From the NCBI GenBank assembly GCA_965219495.1, contig OZ244777.1, positions 620,001 to 684,000 on the forward strand: a stretch of DNA of 64,000 nucleotides, given 5' to 3'. Below are positions 1 to 8,492 of this stretch, piece by piece; the stretch's first letter is position 1, and every line of letters begins with the position of its first letter. The notes under the pieces were generated by a model that searched no databases, was not told where the DNA came from, and saw nothing but the letters and a program-made list of their open reading frames with translations. A program made the position numbers and the translations under genes. The stretch is from CAZPXZ01 sp965219495 (lineage in GTDB: Bacteria > Pseudomonadota > Alphaproteobacteria > Rhodobacterales > CAZPXZ01).

Positions 1-1
1 G

Positions 2-625
2 GTCGCGACAGGTTTCGTCAAACGCTTTTCCCCTCCCTACATGGTTGCAAAACAGCAAATTGATGCGGGCGCGATCGGTGAACCCTCGCTTGTCGCGATC
101 AAGATGTGCCAAGGGTGGTCGAAGAACATCTTGCTTGAGGGCCAGGCCTGTCATGTATTGCATGTCGCATTGTGGTTGGCGGGGCCGATTTCAGAGGTCC
201 ACGCATATGCTGTGAACCGCTTCGCCGAAGCCGGTTACCCGTACGACAATATCGTCGTCAACGTCAAATTTCGGTCGGGGGCAATCGGCACTTTCTACTT
301 CAACTCGTCTTCACCGTCTCTCAAGCCATGGGAACGGGTGGAAGTTTTCGGCAACAAGAAATGGCTGGAAGTAGAGGACGGTTGCAAGGTAGTGCTCCAC
401 GATTCCGAAACTGGTCCTTCAAAAGTCTGGGCTCCCGTAATTCCGCATACGCTCATGTTCGATGAAGAGTTTGGGGGATTTACCGGAGAAATCAGCGCGT
501 TTCTGGATGCAGTCCGCGGGAACCGAGAGGCTCCGGTGAGCGGTGAAGACGGAATCGACGCCCTGCACCTCGCAAGAATGATTCATCTTTCAATTGGGGA
601 GAAGAGAGCCGTTTCCTGGTCGTGA
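2..625 (+). CDS. Gfo/Idh/MocA family oxidoreductase, C-terminal part
   Basis: This is the 3' part of a gene cut by the window edge; the frame is open back to base 2 and 207 residues are visible. The stretch RFSPPY...IDAGAIGEPSLV is the usual join between the NAD-binding Rossmann domain and the substrate-binding alpha/beta domain of Gfo/Idh/MocA dehydrogenases, so the catalytic EKP region lies off the window. The end (GEDGIDALHLARMIHLS) is the normal family C-terminus. Such enzymes oxidise polyols, sugars or sugar acids with NAD(P). The neighbours (TIM-barrel isomerases, a TRAP transporter and a second Gfo/Idh/MocA gene at 7261) point to carbohydrate catabolism. The substrate cannot be told from sequence. 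Confidence 0.85.
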   Translation, partial: VATGFVKRFSPPYMVAKQQIDAGAIGEPSLVAIKMCQGWSKNILLEGQACHVLHVALWLAGPISEVHAYAVNRFAEAGYPYDNIVVNVKFRSGAIGTFYFNSSSPSLKPWERVEVFGNKKWLEVEDGCKVVLHDSETGPSKVWAPVIPHTLMFDEEFGGFTGEISAFLDAVRGNREAPVSGEDGIDALHLARMIHLSIGEKRAVSWS

Positions 626-814
626 AGCTCTGCCATCCGGGTTTCCTGCAGCCGGAATCGAGTGTACAGAATGTTTGTCCGAGGGGCGGATGCGAATGAT
701 GCAGGCAACGTTGAAACAGGCGCGAGCCAACTCAGACCGCAATTTCGTTCTTTTCGCTCGAGCCGGGCAATCGGGAAGACGATTGTCCGCTCTCGCTCAC
801 TGCGGAGAACGTAG

Positions 815-1660
815 GTGACAAGCATCAAAGTCAGTGCTTGCAGCGCCAACTATGGCCGGTTGGACCTGTTCGAGATCATCGACCGCATCGATGAACTTGG
901 CCTGGATGGAGTCGAGATCACTGTCATGTACCATACCGTTCCGAAATGGACGCCCCGGCAGCGCCGCAAGGAAATACGGAATTATATTCGGGAAAAAGGA
1001 CTGGAGATCAGCGCGCTTCATTTCATATTCCCAGACGGTATGAGAATGAGCGACAGCAAAAAGGAAGAACGGGAAAGGATCGCCGATCACATGGTTGCGG
1101 TCCTGGAACTCGCAGCCGATGTCGAATCCCCCACTATCGTGGTCGGAGGGGGAAGCGTTCGCTCCCTGCCCGATGACATGGCAGCGGAAGACGCGATTAC
1201 AAATGTCCTCGGTGTCTACGAAGCTGCATTGTGCCGAGGGGAGAAACTCGGAGTGGTTGCCGCATTTGAGGCGCTCAATCGTTACGAAACAAATTTCGGC
1301 CTGACGCTGGGCGAATGCTGTGGATACGTTGAGCAAATTGGATCCCCTGCGCTTAAGGTCGCCGGTGATACGTTTCACATGAACATCGAAGAATCTTCCT
1401 TGTCGGCGGCCATCACGGAAGCCGGAACAAGACTCGTCCACTTGCACTTGCCGGACAGCCATCGCTTGGCGCCGGGAGGAGGCCATATCAACTTCGAGGA
1501 AGTATTCGCAGCGCTGCATGGGATTGGCTACGCGGGATACGTGTCGTTCGAATTCTTCTCGATTGCACCGCAACTGTGGCACCTGCCGACGATCGAAGCG
1601 TGTAACAACGAAGTCGCGAAGGGCATCGACTACCTCAGGCGGTCCGGGCTGGTGAGTTGA
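815..1660 (+). CDS. Sugar phosphate isomerase/epimerase (xylose isomerase-like TIM barrel)
   Basis: A 281-residue protein of the AP endonuclease 2 / xylose isomerase-like barrel family. Four acidic or histidine positions typical of the metal site are visible: Glu in FEALNR, Asp in GDTFHMN, His in HLHLPDSH and a late Glu in VSFEFFS. Relatives include D-tagatose/allulose epimerases, inosose isomerases and 2-keto-myo-inositol isomerases. The start is GTG at 815, behind a weak GGAG; no ATG nearby is in frame. It follows the Gfo/Idh/MocA gene by 189 bp and touches the PfpI gene downstream. The exact substrate is unknown. Confidence 0.8.
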   Translation: MTSIKVSACSANYGRLDLFEIIDRIDELGLDGVEITVMYHTVPKWTPRQRRKEIRNYIREKGLEISALHFIFPDGMRMSDSKKEERERIADHMVAVLELAADVESPTIVVGGGSVRSLPDDMAAEDAITNVLGVYEAALCRGEKLGVVAAFEALNRYETNFGLTLGECCGYVEQIGSPALKVAGDTFHMNIEESSLSAAITEAGTRLVHLHLPDSHRLAPGGGHINFEEVFAALHGIGYAGYVSFEFFSIAPQLWHLPTIEACNNEVAKGIDYLRRSGLVS

Positions 1661-1683
1661 ATCGGTTGCAGGGAGGATTACGC

Positions 1684-2265
1684 ATGCACCAGGTATTGAT
1701 TATCGTCGGCGATGCCACGGAAACACTCGACACGCTGTATCCGTTTCTTCGGGTGCAGGAAGAAGGGTTCAGGCCCGTCGTCGCCGGGCCGGAAAAACGC
1801 AGTTACCAAATGGTGATGCACGAACTGCAATCTGGATGGGACATCACTCGCGAGTGGCAGGGGTATACGATCGAAGCGAATATCGCCTTCAGGGATGTGA
1901 ACCCGGTAGACTACATCGGCATATTCTTCAGCGGCGGTCGCGCGCCCGAGTACATTCGGGACGACCCGAACCTGATCCGCATCACGCGATACTTCTTCGA
2001 ACACGACAAACCAATCGCGAGTGTTTGTCACGGGGTCGAGATTCCGGCGCGCGCGGGTTGCGTGAAAGGACGTCGCATGGCTTGCGTGCCCAAATGCCGC
2101 TTCGACCTTGAAATTTGCGGGGGAATTTACGAAGACAATGAAGTCTGCGTGGATGGCAATCTGGTAAGCGCTCGAACGTGGCATTCTCATGGAAAATACA
2201 CTAAGAAATGGATGCGGCTGCTGCACTTGGAAGCCCAGATGCAGGCACGCAAGAGCGCTGCTTGA
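1684..2265 (+). CDS. DJ-1/PfpI family protein
   Basis: A 193-residue protein with the DJ-1/PfpI fold. The nucleophile elbow is SVCHGVE, with the reactive Cys between Val and His, and an early VVAGPEK segment is also typical. Members are glyoxalases, amidotransferase-like hydrolases or chaperones, so the activity is open. An upstream in-frame ATG exists at 1657, but the ATG at 1684 is preceded by GGGAGGA at 1671-1677 and starts exactly where the family does (MHQVLIIVGDATE). It lies between the isomerase and the TRAP binding protein, so it probably belongs to the same transcription unit. It may deal with reactive dicarbonyls formed from the sugar. Confidence 0.75.
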   Translation: MHQVLIIVGDATETLDTLYPFLRVQEEGFRPVVAGPEKRSYQMVMHELQSGWDITREWQGYTIEANIAFRDVNPVDYIGIFFSGGRAPEYIRDDPNLIRITRYFFEHDKPIASVCHGVEIPARAGCVKGRRMACVPKCRFDLEICGGIYEDNEVCVDGNLVSARTWHSHGKYTKKWMRLLHLEAQMQARKSAA

Positions 2266-2299
2266 AATTGCAGCGACAAGAAATGGAGGGGAGAAGACA

Positions 2300-3319
2300 A
2301 TGAATCATCACATTGCCAATTTTTGGAAAGGGCTTGGCGCGGTAGCGGGCGGCGTCGCACTCGCGGTTGTTGTTTCCGCTTCGACAGTGCCGACAATCGC
2401 CGTGTCGCAGGAATTTGTGTTGATTGCTGCTACTCAGGTACCTGTCGATACACCATTTGACAAGGGTATCAACAAGTTAAAAGAACTTGTTGAAGCACGT
2501 TCAAACGGTCGGATTGTAATCAATACATTCCCGAATGCCCAACTCGGCAACGAACCGGAACTGTTCCAGGGGATGACGGAAGGAACGATCGATATTGCGG
2601 TGGTTGCTCCCGGTCAAATTGCTGAATGGGTGCCGGAAATTGCCTTGCTTGAGATGCCGTTTGTCATCACCAACATCGGACAGCGAGATCGCGTTGTTGG
2701 CGGCGCCCCTGTGGCAAGGCTTTCTGCCATAATGCGAGAAAGAACCGATGTGGAGATCATTGGCGTGTTCGGCGGCGGGGTGCGGAACATGTTCTTCCGC
2801 GAACCCGCGAGCAGCCTCGACGATATTCAGGGTCGTCGATTCCGCGTTCAACCGAGCCCGCAGCTGACAGACGCGTATTCGGCACTTGGTTTGGAGCCCA
2901 CGGTTACATCATACCGCGAACTGTTCAACGCGCTGCAACAAGGCGTTGCGGAAGGCGCGGAAATGGAAGCCATTTACGTCGAAGCAGCCGGATTTCCTCA
3001 AGCTGCACCGCACTTCCTGATGACCGGGCACGTGATCACGGTCCGGCCGCTTTGCATGAGTGGCAAGACCCTCGACAAGCTTCCCGAGGATCTGCGGAAG
3101 ATCGTTCTGGACGCCGCGATGGAAGCCGCTGCGTACGAGCGTTCGGTCGAGGCAACAGACGATCGGGCATCTCTTGATCGAATGGCGCAGATGGAAGGGG
3201 TAACGTTCACCGATATCGACGTGGCGCCCATGATTGCGGCTGTCCGTCCGATATGGGAAAAGTACGCGGAAGAATGGGGACTTGTGGATCTCCTGGAAGA
3301 GATCGACACAATGCGTTGA
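2300..3319 (+). CDS. TRAP transporter substrate-binding protein (DctP family)
   Basis: A 339-residue periplasmic binding protein of a tripartite ATP-independent transporter. A hydrophobic signal peptide covers about residues 8-34 and ends near AVSQEF. The family core follows: HFP-like APVDTPFDKGINKLKELVE, FPNAQLGNEPELFQGMTEGTIDIAV, and the conserved Arg-containing RRFRVQPSPQLTDAYSALGLEPT. The ATG at 2300 is chosen over upstream in-frame starts because GGAGGGGAG lies just before it and the signal peptide starts there. Its membrane partners are the genes at 3355 and 4752. DctP proteins usually bind carboxylates such as sugar acids, which fits the dehydrogenase and isomerase neighbours. Confidence 0.88.
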   Translation: MNHHIANFWKGLGAVAGGVALAVVVSASTVPTIAVSQEFVLIAATQVPVDTPFDKGINKLKELVEARSNGRIVINTFPNAQLGNEPELFQGMTEGTIDIAVVAPGQIAEWVPEIALLEMPFVITNIGQRDRVVGGAPVARLSAIMRERTDVEIIGVFGGGVRNMFFREPASSLDDIQGRRFRVQPSPQLTDAYSALGLEPTVTSYRELFNALQQGVAEGAEMEAIYVEAAGFPQAAPHFLMTGHVITVRPLCMSGKTLDKLPEDLRKIVLDAAMEAAAYERSVEATDDRASLDRMAQMEGVTFTDIDVAPMIAAVRPIWEKYAEEWGLVDLLEEIDTMR

Positions 3320-3354
3320 GTAGTCTGAAGACTACTGAAACAGCAAGGATCCAC

Positions 3355-3819
3355 ATGCACCGCATTTTGGATCTTTGGGCGAGTATACTGGTCAGGCTCA
3401 TGACCGGCATGCTCGCCCTGTTCACGATTCTCGTAACCTACCAGGTCTTTTCACGGTATGTGGACTTTGTTCCCCGCCTGTTCTGGACCGAGGAAATCTC
3501 CCGGTTTTCGTTCATCTGGATGCTCTTTCTGGGAGCGGCGGTGGCCGTGCGCCGCAAATCGCACTTCTTGATCGACATATTGCCACTGTCCATTCACGAA
3601 CGCTTTGGACGCAATCTGGAGATCGTGGTCTTGCTGGTTGTCCTGATGGTTGCCGCCACCATGGTGATCGGTGGTGTGCATTTTGTAGAAATCGGAACGA
3701 AGCGGATTTCCACCGCGGCCGGTCTTCCTTTGGCCTGGATCTATCTCGCCATTCCGGTTGCCGGCGTGTCCATGGTGGCATTCGCGCTTGAACAGCTCCA
3801 CGCTTCCATCCGACGCTAG
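3355..3819 (+). CDS. TRAP transporter small permease (DctQ family)
   Basis: A 154-residue membrane protein with four predicted helices. It has the family signature WTEEISRFSFIWMLFLGAAVAVRRKSHF, where the E-E and the R-K-x-H segment mark DctQ. It pairs with the DctM subunit at 4752 and the binding protein at 2300 to drive Na+-coupled uptake. Start ATG 3355 has AAGGA eight bases upstream; the longer open frame back to 3253 would overlap the dctP gene and lacks family similarity. Unusually, an SDR gene separates it from the large permease gene. Confidence 0.85.
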   Translation: MHRILDLWASILVRLMTGMLALFTILVTYQVFSRYVDFVPRLFWTEEISRFSFIWMLFLGAAVAVRRKSHFLIDILPLSIHERFGRNLEIVVLLVVLMVAATMVIGGVHFVEIGTKRISTAAGLPLAWIYLAIPVAGVSMVAFALEQLHASIRR

Positions 3820-3908
3820 CGGTTCCACCTTGAAGCAGCAGTGACGGTTTCGAGTCTCATATGAACAATTCAATCTGACGGCATTTCGAAAGCGAGAATG
3901 AGTGGAGA

Positions 3909-4712
3909 ATGACAAGACCGCGCAGCGATCGCCACGAGGGAAAGGTAGCGCTGGTCGTCGGCGCCGGCTCGAGAGGGGGGATCGGATATTCTTGCGCCGT
4001 GAGGCTGGCCGTCCTCGGCGCGGACGTCGCCATTGCCGACCTTCCATCCACTACGGTCAAGGCCTTGGCCACGGAGCTTCCCGGGGCAGGTTCACATTCG
4101 GCGCATGCCGTTGACATCACGGATCCGGAATCGGTTGAGTCCCTGATCGAGGAAGTGCGCGCGGCGCACGAGCGAATCGATTCGCTCATTTCAACTGCGG
4201 GAATCCTGGAAATGGAGCGCTTTCTGGAGATATCCGTCGATTCCTGGGAACGATCTTTCGCAGTCAATGCGACCGGTGTGTTTCTGCTTTGCCAGGCTGT
4301 AGCCCGGCGGATGATCCGGCAGGAGAGCGGAGGTAGGATGGTCGTTGTTGCCTCCAATGCAGGAAGGCTTCCCAGGCTCGCAACCGGCGCCTACGGTGCT
4401 TCGAAAGCCGCTGTGATTCAGCTCGTGCGCAGCATGGCCCTAGAACTCGCGGAACACGGAATCACGGTTAACGCGCTTTGCCCCGGTTCCACCGCAACCT
4501 CCATGATGATAGACGGTCAGGCGCGCGGCGACCCGAAGCGCTTGGAGGAAGTCGTCCAGGGCAGCCTCAAGCAGTGGCGGACCGGTATTCCGCTCGGGCG
4601 TCTGGCGGAACCCTCAGAGCAAGCCGCAGTAGCGGCGTTCCTAGTGAGCGATGGCGGACGCCACATCACGGGACAGGCGCTTTGCGTCGACGGCGGCCAG
4701 ACGTTCTTTTAG
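3909..4712 (+). CDS. SDR family NAD(P)-dependent oxidoreductase
   Basis: A 267-residue classical short-chain dehydrogenase. The nucleotide-binding loop is VVGAGSRGGIG near residues 16-26, the NAG-like motif is TAGILE, and the catalytic set is Ser in VASNAG and YxxxK in YGASK. The C-terminal SDGGRHITGQALCVDGGQ is the usual family ending. The enzyme probably oxidises or reduces a sugar, polyol or 3-oxoacid intermediate of this cluster. It sits between the two TRAP permease genes, which suggests a link between import and first oxidation. The start ATG follows AGTGGAGA. Confidence 0.88.
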   Translation: MTRPRSDRHEGKVALVVGAGSRGGIGYSCAVRLAVLGADVAIADLPSTTVKALATELPGAGSHSAHAVDITDPESVESLIEEVRAAHERIDSLISTAGILEMERFLEISVDSWERSFAVNATGVFLLCQAVARRMIRQESGGRMVVVASNAGRLPRLATGAYGASKAAVIQLVRSMALELAEHGITVNALCPGSTATSMMIDGQARGDPKRLEEVVQGSLKQWRTGIPLGRLAEPSEQAAVAAFLVSDGGRHITGQALCVDGGQTFF

Positions 4713-4751
4713 CCGGCGGATACGGACTGGATATCGTCAAGGAAATGTGCC

Positions 4752-6041
4752 GTGGTTCTTGAGGGCATTCTTCTTCTGGGAGTATTCGCATTTCTTCTCG
4801 TCTTGCGGGTGCCGGTAGCGTTTGCGCTGCTGTTTTCAAGCATTCTGTTGTTCTTCACAGACGAAAGGCTGGTCGCCTGGACGATTAACCAGAGACTCTA
4901 TTTCGGAGTCGATTCCTTCGTACTCCTGGCCGTACCGTTATTCATTCTCACCGCGAACATCATGAATGCGGCCGGCGTCACCACCAGGCTGATCAACTTC
5001 GCGCATGCGCTGGTCGGCTGGGTTCGTGGCGGTCTTGCGATGATCAACGTAGGCGTCAGCATGATCTTTGCCGGCGTTTCCGGTTCATCCACCGCCGATA
5101 CCGCCGCCGTGGGCGGCGTGCTGATCCCACAGATGATTCAGCGCGGATACGACAAAGGGTTCACCACCGCCGTAACAGCGGCAAGTTCCGTGATCGGGAC
5201 GATTATCCCGCCAAGCATCCAGATGATCATTTGGGGGTCGCTGACCAACACGTCGATCGCCGCGATGTTCCTCGGAGGCATCATTCCCGGAATCCTGATC
5301 GGCTTCAGTCAACTCGGTATCGTCTACTCCGTTTCCCGGCGTGCCAACTATCCGAAAGAGAAAATGCTCACACTTGGGGAAGCCGCACGCGCCACGCTGG
5401 ATTCGATTCCGGCACTTGGCGTGCCCCTGGTGGTGATTGGAGGCATCGTCTTCGGTTTCGTTACGGCGACGGAAGCGGCAGTCTTGTCGGTTCTTTATTC
5501 GCTTGCACTCGGCCTCTTCGTCTACCGGACGATACGGTTTCGGGATTTGCCGCGAATCTTGCGCGAAACTGCTGAACTCGCCTGCTTGCCGCTCTTTGCC
5601 TTGGCTGCCGCATCGGTGTTCGGGTACCTGCTTTCATACTTCCGGATGCCATTGCTACTCGTCGACCTTATGGGTGATCTTCCACCGTATCTCGTGTTGC
5701 CGTTCATCACGCTTTGCTGGCTTATTCTTGGGACATTCCTTGACGCGCTTCCAGCGATGGTGCTCATGATTCCGTTCTTCGCACCTCTCATCAAGAGTGT
5801 CGGAATTGACCCGGTCCACTACGGCGTTGTTTCGGTGATGGCGCTGGCGCTGGGATTGGTGACGCCGCCATATGGCTTGTGCCTGCTCCTCGCTTCCAAA
5901 ATAGCCAAGAATCCGATTCTCTCGGGAATTCGAGCTTTGCTGCCATTCTTTCTCGGAATCCTTCTGGTGATCGTCTTGTGCGTCATCTTCCCGCAGTTGA
6001 CTTTATGGTTGCCGACGCACGTATTGCGGCTGATTCCGTAA
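4752..6041 (+). CDS. TRAP transporter large permease (DctM family)
   Basis: A 429-residue integral membrane protein with about 12 helices and the DctM hallmarks: GVSGSSTADTAAVGGVLIPQM in the first half and IIPPSIQMIIWG just after, then VTPPYGLCLLLAS in the second half. It forms the ion-coupled channel subunit for the system whose DctP and DctQ lie upstream. The start is GTG at 4752, preceded by AAGGAAA at about 4739-4745. It is 39 bp downstream of the SDR gene, so probably co-transcribed. Confidence 0.88.
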   Translation: MVLEGILLLGVFAFLLVLRVPVAFALLFSSILLFFTDERLVAWTINQRLYFGVDSFVLLAVPLFILTANIMNAAGVTTRLINFAHALVGWVRGGLAMINVGVSMIFAGVSGSSTADTAAVGGVLIPQMIQRGYDKGFTTAVTAASSVIGTIIPPSIQMIIWGSLTNTSIAAMFLGGIIPGILIGFSQLGIVYSVSRRANYPKEKMLTLGEAARATLDSIPALGVPLVVIGGIVFGFVTATEAAVLSVLYSLALGLFVYRTIRFRDLPRILRETAELACLPLFALAAASVFGYLLSYFRMPLLLVDLMGDLPPYLVLPFITLCWLILGTFLDALPAMVLMIPFFAPLIKSVGIDPVHYGVVSVMALALGLVTPPYGLCLLLASKIAKNPILSGIRALLPFFLGILLVIVLCVIFPQLTLWLPTHVLRLIP

Positions 6042-6186
6042 TGGAAGATTCTCTCATGACTGAGAAAACGCCGCCGCACGCGCGCGGTGGCGCTTGTGGC
6101 GAAACATGTTCTGTGCGCATGTCCAGAGACAAAACCACACCTCGGCTCGCCCCACCGAACGCCCCAAGAACACTTGAGAAACAGCT

Positions 6187-7242
6187 ATGAAGACACTTCA
6201 GGGACCCGCAATTTTCCTTGCCCAATTCGCCGGTGACGAGGCGCCCTTCAACAGTCTCCCGGCCATTGCAAAGTGGGCTGCAAGCCTGGGATTCAAGGGC
6301 CTGCAAATTCCGACCTGGGATTCACGCCTCTTCGATCTGAAAAAGGCTGCCGAAAGTGACGAATACTGCGACCAAATCAAGGGAACGCTCGCCGACGCTG
6401 GCGTAGTCGTGACCGAACTTTCCACCCATCTTCAAGGACAACTTGTCGCCGTTCACCCGGCGTATGACAAACTCTTCGACGGTTTCGCGGCGCCGGGAGT
6501 AAGGGGCAACCCGAAAGAGCGGCAGGCGTGGGCGGTCGAGCAACTCCTGCTCAGCGCGAAAGCGTCGCGTCGCCTTGGCCTATCGAGCGAAGCGACCTTT
6601 TCCGGCGCGCTGGCGTGGCCGTACATCTATCCTTGGCCACAAAGGCCTCCCGGCCTGATCGAGACCGCCTTCAGGGAATTGGCCGACCGGTGGCGCCCAA
6701 TCCTCGATTCCTTCGATGAAGCAGGAGTCGATCTCTGCTTCGAAATTCATCCCGGGGAAGACCTCCACGACGGAGCATCGTTCGATATGTTCCTGGATCG
6801 CTTGGAAGGACATGCGCGCTGCCATATCCTCTATGATCCCAGTCACTTCGTCTTGCAGCAACTGGACTATCTCCCGTTCATCGATCTCTATCACGAACGC
6901 ATTCGAATGTTTCATGTCAAGGACGCCGAGTTCAATTCCACTGGCAGGCAGGGCGTATACGGCGGATACCAGTCTTGGCTGGACCGGGCTGGGAGGTTCC
7001 GGTCGCTGGGTGACGGGCAAGTCGATTTCCGCAGCATCTTTTCAAAGCTTGCATCCTATGATTTCGATGGCTGGGCAGTGCTGGAGTGGGAATGCTGCAT
7101 CAAACATCCCGAGGATGGCGCACGCGAGGGCGCAATGTTTATCCGCGATCACATCATCCGCGTCACAGAGACGGCGTTTGACGATTTTGCCGATGCGGGT
7201 AGCGATGAGTCAGTCCACCGTGGAATTCTCGGCGTCGGGTAG
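6187..7242 (+). CDS. Sugar phosphate isomerase/epimerase (TIM barrel)
   Basis: A 351-residue xylose isomerase-like barrel. Metal-site residues expected of the family are visible: Glu in CFEIHPGED, Asp/His in LYDPSHF, His/Asp in MFHVKDAEF, and a C-terminal Glu in AVLEWECC. The motif pattern FHVKDAE...GRFRSLGDGQVDF matches the longer subgroup that is often paired with Gfo/Idh/MocA dehydrogenases. Indeed the next gene, 18 bp downstream, is one. Probably it isomerises the keto product made by the dehydrogenases. The substrate is not determined. Confidence 0.82.
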   Translation: MKTLQGPAIFLAQFAGDEAPFNSLPAIAKWAASLGFKGLQIPTWDSRLFDLKKAAESDEYCDQIKGTLADAGVVVTELSTHLQGQLVAVHPAYDKLFDGFAAPGVRGNPKERQAWAVEQLLLSAKASRRLGLSSEATFSGALAWPYIYPWPQRPPGLIETAFRELADRWRPILDSFDEAGVDLCFEIHPGEDLHDGASFDMFLDRLEGHARCHILYDPSHFVLQQLDYLPFIDLYHERIRMFHVKDAEFNSTGRQGVYGGYQSWLDRAGRFRSLGDGQVDFRSIFSKLASYDFDGWAVLEWECCIKHPEDGAREGAMFIRDHIIRVTETAFDDFADAGSDESVHRGILGVG

Positions 7243-7260
7243 AATGCTGGACCGCCGTGC

Positions 7261-8448
7261 ATGACTGCGAACGAAAACGAAGTTCCGGCGCCGTCACGAC
7301 GACTGCGTCTTGGGATGGTCGGTGGAGGGCAGGGCGCCTTCATAGGCGCCGTGCACCGCATCGCGGCGCGCATGGATGACCGCTACGAACTTGTCGCGGG
7401 CGCGCTTTCCTCCTCGCCCGGTCGGGCGCGAACGTCGGCGATGGAGATCGGTATTGCGCCGGAGCGAGCCTACGGTAGTTGGGAAGAAATGGCGCGCAGC
7501 GAGCCGTTGCGCAGCGACCCTGTCGATGTCGTTTCAATCGTAACCCCGAACAACGTTCATCATGCGCCCGCCAAAGCATTCCTCACCGCGGGAATTCACG
7601 TTATCTGCGACAAGCCGCTGACCAGCGGGCTTCCCGATGCACTAGAACTGGTCGATATCGTCCGTCACACGGGTCTCGTTTTCGGACTGACATACAATTA
7701 CACGGGATATCCGATGGTGCGTCAGGCACGCGCCATCATTGAATCCGGAAAACTCGGCGAACTCCGCTTGATTCAAGTCGAGTATGTGCAAGATTGGCTT
7801 ACCACGCCCCTGGAAGCTTACGGACAAAAGCAGGCGGCCTGGCGGACGGACCCAGCGCAGTCTGGAGCCGGCGGATGCGTCGGCGACATCGGCACCCATG
7901 CATATAATCTCGCTGCATTCGTCACCGGCCTGGAAGTGGAAGAGCTTTGCGCCGACCTCACCAGTTTCGTGCCCGGTCGACGGCTGGACGACAACGCACA
8001 GATGCTGTTTCGGTACAAGAATGGCGCCCGAGGAATGCTCTGGGCAAGCCAAGTGGCGCCGGGCAATGAAAACGCCCTGCGCATCCGGGCATACGGTGAG
8101 AAGGGTGGGCTTGATTGGGCGCAAGAATCGCCAAATGAACTCCTTCTGACGCCATTCGGCGAATCGCCCCGAAGAATTACGCGCGGCAGTCCCGCTGGTC
8201 TTCCCAGCTCGCACCGTGTGACGCGTGTTCCAGCGGGACATCCGGAGGGTTATCTTGAAGGATTCGCAAACATTTACAGCGACATAGCCGAAGCGATCAC
8301 GGCAAGGCTCGAAGACCGGGATCCGGATCCGGCGGCAACGCAATTCCCGACGGTGGAAGACGGCGTTCGAGGCATGGCCTTCATCGAAGCCGCGGTTAAA
8401 TCGAGCGCCAATGGAGGAGAATGGGTCAGAATCGGAGCGCCGGCCTAA
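7261..8448 (+). CDS. Gfo/Idh/MocA family oxidoreductase
   Basis: A 395-residue NAD(P)-dependent dehydrogenase. The Rossmann loop GMVGGGQGAFIGAVH is near residues 18-32. The family lysine motif appears as ICDKPLT, with Asp in place of the more common Glu (EKP). GDIGTHAYN is the canonical catalytic-domain motif. The C-terminal part holds EGYLEGFANIY, often seen in inositol- and sugar-acid-type members. It closes the catabolic cluster; a minus-strand gene (mnmA) converges on it 45 bp away. It likely oxidises the same family of substrates as the partial gene at the left edge. Confidence 0.87.
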   Translation: MTANENEVPAPSRRLRLGMVGGGQGAFIGAVHRIAARMDDRYELVAGALSSSPGRARTSAMEIGIAPERAYGSWEEMARSEPLRSDPVDVVSIVTPNNVHHAPAKAFLTAGIHVICDKPLTSGLPDALELVDIVRHTGLVFGLTYNYTGYPMVRQARAIIESGKLGELRLIQVEYVQDWLTTPLEAYGQKQAAWRTDPAQSGAGGCVGDIGTHAYNLAAFVTGLEVEELCADLTSFVPGRRLDDNAQMLFRYKNGARGMLWASQVAPGNENALRIRAYGEKGGLDWAQESPNELLLTPFGESPRRITRGSPAGLPSSHRVTRVPAGHPEGYLEGFANIYSDIAEAITARLEDRDPDPAATQFPTVEDGVRGMAFIEAAVKSSANGGEWVRIGAPA

Positions 8449-8492
8449 CCAAATGCGAGCCGAACCGCCTGTCCGGTTCAATGCGGCAATGA

